Shown here piece after piece: positions 60,614-64,000 of a DNA stretch of 64,000 nt. The notes beneath the pieces were generated by a model. That model was not told where the DNA came from. It saw only the letters and a list, made by a program, of their open reading frames with translations, and made no database searches. Source of the DNA: Brevibacterium sp. CCUG 69071 (GTDB lineage Bacteria; Actinomycetota; Actinomycetes; Actinomycetales; Brevibacteriaceae); NCBI RefSeq assembly GCF_021023135.1, contig NZ_PGFV01000001.1, positions 744,001 through 808,000 of the forward strand, given 5' to 3'. Position numbers and translations under genes: made by a program. Positions within the stretch are counted from its first letter, which is position 1. Each line of letters starts with the position of its first letter.

Positions 60614-62392
60614 CTATCGGTCGGCGAGGCGGTAGACCCGAACCTCCTCGTCGGCGAAGTCGGGCGTACCGAGGGCGACGTCGAGGAAGTCGGCGTACGC
60701 ACCCTGACCGCCCGGCAGCAGCGGAGCGTCCTCGGCGAGGACGACGAAGTCCACGCCTTCGGCTGCCAGCTCGTCGACGGCGGCGCTCACCGCGGCGCCG
60801 GTGGGATCGGGCAGCGGAGTCCCGGAGAACACGTTGTCGTGGAGCAGCCGGTCGAGCGCGTCCTCGGGTGCGGCATAGGTCACTGCTGAGTCCGGGCTCG
60901 ATCCGATGAAGTAGCCGCCGGTCTCCCGATAGGAGAAGTCAGCAACGGACTGCCAGACCATGGCCTCGTCGGCATGGGGTTCGGCCCAGGCCAGCGGCCG
61001 GGGGAAGGTTTTGACGACGGAGCCCGCGGGGATCACCTCGGGCAGAGACTGGGTGTAGAACTCAGGCACGGTGACCTCACGTGAGCTCTGCACTCCGGGG
61101 ATAACACAGAGTGCGGAGACGAGGAGGAGAGTGAGCAGCCCCTGTCCGGTGCGTCGGCGGCGGTGGGCGAGGGCCCATTCGAGGCCGATGCCGAGGATCG
61201 CGAACAGGGCGATCGTCGAGTGGAGGACGAGGCGCATCGGCAGGATGTTGTTGAGCACCGGGATGGCTTCGACGAGGGCGAAGGGTCCGGTCGGCAGCAG
61301 CTCTCGTCCGTTGAGGAGGACGGGCGAGCCCAGGGACAGCGCGAAGACGAGGATCCCCGTCGCCGAGGCGATGGCCAGCGTCGTGGCATACCTACTGTTC
61401 CGGCCCAGGCAGAAAAGGATGATCACGGCCGCGAGCAGGGCGGGGACGCCGACATAGGCGCCGAGCTCGGCGCCGTCGATGTCCATGATCCGCGGCAGCG
61501 GGGACTCTCCGTTCCCGAGCAAGGTCGGGACGGCGGGAATGATCGGATCGAGCAGGTCGGTGTTCCACACGCCGTGAGGTCGGATCGCTCCGCTCGGGGC
61601 GTTCGGCCCGGTCATCGTCACCAGCAGCGGCAATGCGAACAGGAGAGCCAGCGCCGAGGCGACCGTTCCTCCCAGCAGCAGCCGCAGCCACCCGGCAGCT
61701 GAGGTCAGCGACCGACCGAGTAAGGCGATGGCGAGGAACAGGCAGAGGACGGCGATGAAGGTGCCGGCAAGCACCTCGGTGGAGACGTAGAACTGAAATC
61801 CGAGGAGCGCGCCTAGTCCGAGGCTGACCGACCAGAACCGACGATCGCGGATACCGTTTCCGGAGAGGAGTTCGAGGATCGCGACCGCCACGAGCGGGGG
61901 CGCGATGGCGAAGGCGAGATTGGGGTGGCCGGAGAGCTGGGCGATGACGTAGCTGGAGAACCCGACGCCGCCGGCGGCGATGAAGGCGGGCAGACGGGAC
62001 AGGAACCGGGTGAACAGGACCGCGGTGGCGAGGCTGACGAGCACCGGGATGGAGATGATCAGCAGGTTGTAGCTGACGATCGGCCCGGCCAGCAGGGTGA
62101 TCGGGGCCAGCAGGATCGCGATGCCGGCCAGGGAGGTGTTCCAGGCGCCGTTGACTCCCCCGCCGAGGGCGTTCATCGCCTCGGTGCGGAGGAGGCCGTC
62201 CTCGGCGCCGGTGAGCACGTGCGCGGCATGCCCGAGCCACCAGATGAAGAGGGAGGAATCGTCGTTCTCGGCGACGACGCGCCCGCCGGGGTCGGCGGCG
62301 ACCTCACCGAAGACGGTGATGCTCAGCAGGATCAGCAGAAGTGCGTACCACAGCCAGGGGCGCAGGCGTGAGCGCAGCGTGAGGGCATACAC
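60614..62392 (-). CDS. large multi-spanning membrane protein, GT-C-like
   Basis: About 592 residues with ten or more transmembrane helices followed by a 120-residue extracytoplasmic domain. After the first helix comes VAADPGGRVVAENDDSSLFI, an acidic loop like those of GT-C glycosyltransferases and YfhO-type proteins, but no family is certain. The only usable start is GTG 62392, right at the foot of the rpsA terminator hairpin, so the message may be leaderless or made by read-through. It ends nine bases before coaE's ATG region (coaE starts at 60604 on the same strand, reading away). Confidence 0.65.
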   Translation of the reverse strand: MYALTLRSRLRPWLWYALLLILLSITVFGEVAADPGGRVVAENDDSSLFIWWLGHAAHVLTGAEDGLLRTEAMNALGGGVNGAWNTSLAGIAILLAPITLLAGPIVSYNLLIISIPVLVSLATAVLFTRFLSRLPAFIAAGGVGFSSYVIAQLSGHPNLAFAIAPPLVAVAILELLSGNGIRDRRFWSVSLGLGALLGFQFYVSTEVLAGTFIAVLCLFLAIALLGRSLTSAAGWLRLLLGGTVASALALLFALPLLVTMTGPNAPSGAIRPHGVWNTDLLDPIIPAVPTLLGNGESPLPRIMDIDGAELGAYVGVPALLAAVIILFCLGRNSRYATTLAIASATGILVFALSLGSPVLLNGRELLPTGPFALVEAIPVLNNILPMRLVLHSTIALFAILGIGLEWALAHRRRRTGQGLLTLLLVSALCVIPGVQSSREVTVPEFYTQSLPEVIPAGSVVKTFPRPLAWAEPHADEAMVWQSVADFSYRETGGYFIGSSPDSAVTYAAPEDALDRLLHDNVFSGTPLPDPTGAAVSAAVDELAAEGVDFVVLAEDAPLLPGGQGAYADFLDVALGTPDFADEEVRVYRLADR

Positions 62393-62394
62393 AA

Positions 62395-62424
62395 AGGGCT
62401 CCCGGCCAATCGACCGGGAGCCCT
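62395..62424 (-). terminator. rpsA terminator hairpin
   Basis: AGGGCTCCCGG (62395-62405) pairs perfectly with CCGGGAGCCCT (62414-62424) across eight bases, 15 bases past the rpsA stop. On the minus strand it is followed by TTTG. Confidence 0.8.
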
Positions 62425-62438
62425 CGTGAGTGCTGTTA

Positions 62439-63929
62439 TCAGCTGCCTGCAAGCTTCTCACGCAGTGCTGCGAGAGCTTCGTCGCTGGCCAGGGTACCTT
62501 CGTCGGCCGCCTCTTCCGAGGAGAACGATCCGGTGGCCGGAGCGGCGTCGGCAGAGGCGCCTGCACCGGCATCGGCGGAGCCGGCTTCGGCATCCGCGGC
62601 GATGGCCTTGGCGACCTGCTTCTTGTGCTCTTCCCAGCGGGTCTGGGCGGCGGCGTACTGCTGCTCCCAGGTCTCGCGCTGAGCCTCGTAGCCCTCGACC
62701 CATTCGTTGGTCTCGGGGTCGAAGCCCTCGGGGTACTTGTAGTTGCCGTCCTCGTCGTACTCCTGCGGCATGCCGTAGAGAGCGGGGTCGAGGAACTCTT
62801 CGGCCTCGGGATCGACGCCCTCGTTGGCCTGCTTCAGCGACAGCGAGATGCGGCGACGTTCGAGGTCGATGTCGATGACCTTGACGTAGATGGTCTCATC
62901 GACGGAGACGACCTGCTCCGGCAGATCCACGTGGCGAACCGCGAGTTCGGAGATGTGGACGAGGCCTTCGATGCCGTCTTCAACGCGCACGAACGCACCG
63001 AAGGGAACCAGTTTGGTGACCTTGCCGGGAACGATCTGTCCGATGACGTGGGTGCGAGCGAAGTGCTGCCACGGATCTTCCTGGGTCGCCTTGAGCGACA
63101 GGGAGACGCGTTCGCGGTCCATGTCGACGTCGAGCACCTCGACGGTGACCTCGTCACCGACGGTGACGACCTCACCCGGGTGATCGATGTGCTTCCAGGA
63201 CAGCTCGGAGACGTGCACGAGTCCGTCGACACCACCGAGGTCGACGAAGGCACCGAAGTTGACGATGGAGGACACGACGCCGGGACGGACCTGGCCCTTC
63301 TGCAGGGTCTGCAGGAAGTCGTGGCGGACGGCGGACTGGGTCTGCTCGAGCCAGGCGCGACGCGACAGAACAACATTGTTGCGGTTCTTGTCGAGTTCGA
63401 TGATCTTCGCCTCGACCTGCTGGCCGATGTAGGGAGCGAGGTCCCGGACACGGCGCATCTCGACGAGGGAGGCGGGCAGGAAGCCGCGCAGTCCGATGTC
63501 GACGATCAGGCCGCCCTTGACGACCTCGATGACGGTGCCGGTGACGACTCCGTCGTCTTCCTTGATCTTCTCGATGTCGCCCCAGGCGCGCTCGTACTGA
63601 GCGCGCTTCTTCGACAGCATGAGACGGCCTTCTTTGTCTTCCTTCTGAAGAACGAGGGCTTCGATCTCATCGCCGACCTCGACGACCTCGCCGGGATCGA
63701 CATCGTGCTTGATAGAGAGTTCACGCGAAAGGACGACGCCTTCCGTCTTGTATCCGATGTCGACGAGGACTTCGTCGCGGTCGACCTTGACGACGGTGCC
63801 TTCGACGATGTCGCCATCGTTGAAGTACTTGATCGTCTCATCGACGGCGGCGAGGAAATCCTCAGCGGTTCCGATGTCGTTGACAGCGACCTGCTTCGGC
63901 TGCACCGATTCCGGCGTAGTGGTGGTCAT
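62439..63929 (-). CDS. rpsA: 30S ribosomal protein S1
   Basis: Ribosome-bound mRNA-binding protein. Four S1 domains are visible, starting near residues 38 (GDIVEGTVVKVDRDEVLVDI), 124 (DGVVTGTVIEVVKGGLIVDI), 209 (KGQVRPGVVSSIVNFGAFVD) and 294 (IGQIVPGKVTKLVPFGAFVR). The C-terminal 130 residues are acidic and Ala-rich, as in other actinobacterial S1. 496 residues, ATG at 63929. GGAG lies 11 bases upstream. Confidence 0.95.
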   Translation of the reverse strand: MTTTTPESVQPKQVAVNDIGTAEDFLAAVDETIKYFNDGDIVEGTVVKVDRDEVLVDIGYKTEGVVLSRELSIKHDVDPGEVVEVGDEIEALVLQKEDKEGRLMLSKKRAQYERAWGDIEKIKEDDGVVTGTVIEVVKGGLIVDIGLRGFLPASLVEMRRVRDLAPYIGQQVEAKIIELDKNRNNVVLSRRAWLEQTQSAVRHDFLQTLQKGQVRPGVVSSIVNFGAFVDLGGVDGLVHVSELSWKHIDHPGEVVTVGDEVTVEVLDVDMDRERVSLSLKATQEDPWQHFARTHVIGQIVPGKVTKLVPFGAFVRVEDGIEGLVHISELAVRHVDLPEQVVSVDETIYVKVIDIDLERRRISLSLKQANEGVDPEAEEFLDPALYGMPQEYDEDGNYKYPEGFDPETNEWVEGYEAQRETWEQQYAAAQTRWEEHKKQVAKAIAADAEAGSADAGAGASADAAPATGSFSSEEAADEGTLASDEALAALREKLAGS

Positions 63930-64000
63930 ATAGGTTGGGACTCCGATGGAATTATGGTCCAGATCCGATACTCTGGGTCGATGTCGTCAAACACTGACGA
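63930..64000 (-). other. upstream region of rpsA
   Basis: Seventy-one bases of leader. TTGACG and CATAAT hexamers are present on the minus strand but at wrong spacing. Nothing further can be assigned before the window ends. Confidence 0.3.

Overview
The window is a stretch of chromosome from a high-GC actinobacterium. The gene order (ctaB / tkt-tal-pgi / secG-tpiA-pgk-gap-whiA-yvcK-rapZ-uvrC-uvrA, and sufR-B-D-Rieske-C-S-U-T divergent from an ABC pair plus ctaA) and the protein sequences point to Micrococcales, most likely Brevibacterium. The genus is an inference. No rRNA, tRNA, IS element, phage gene or CRISPR array was seen.

Bases 1 to about 9,300 form an accessory island, lower in GC than the rest and rich in gene debris. 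It holds a stand-alone OLD-type ATPase/TOPRIM nuclease, an AbiL-like pair (AAA ATPase plus RloB-domain protein), an unrecognised 385-aa protein with a HEPN-type motif (R81-N-A-I-E-H86), a small 86-aa gene, a frameshifted relic of a second copy of the 385-aa gene, and a low-GC HEPN/TOPRIM protein. All of these look like anti-phage or conflict genes. The island abuts a SpoU rRNA/tRNA methyltransferase gene whose catalytic-domain entry motif is present twice, as if the gene were a chimera made at the island border.

Bases 9,300 to 20,000 are core genes: SpoU methyltransferase, TauE-type permease, an ABC ATPase, serB, a SixA-like phosphatase, fabG and inhA/fabI (type II fatty acid synthesis), DUF3099, SURF1, an ABC-F protein and RNase H. 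Bases 20,000 to 26,600 are the complete SUF iron-sulfur operon. Its putative repressor SufR has a perfect CAAC-N6-GTTG operator upstream. The divergent strand carries an ABC exporter pair and ctaA. With ctaB and SURF1 this gives three cytochrome aa3 oxidase assembly functions in one neighbourhood.

Bases 31,000 to 42,800 hold central carbon metabolism (tkt-tal-pgi, then gap-pgk-tpiA-secG converging on them) and the whiA-yvcK-rapZ cluster. zwf, opcA and pgl, which often follow tal/pgi in relatives, are absent here. A 17-bp tandem repeat array and a strong hairpin occupy the junction instead. Bases 42,900 to 54,150 hold uvrC, uvrA and uvrB (nucleotide excision repair), a DUF3516 helicase, a YciI protein and terC with a probable yybP-ykoY manganese riboswitch. 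Bases 54,200 to 59,400 are a livKHMGF branched-chain amino acid transporter, with a CRP/GlxR-like site upstream and a 16-bp perfect hairpin between livK and livH. The end holds a coaE-GrpB fusion, a large membrane protein and rpsA.
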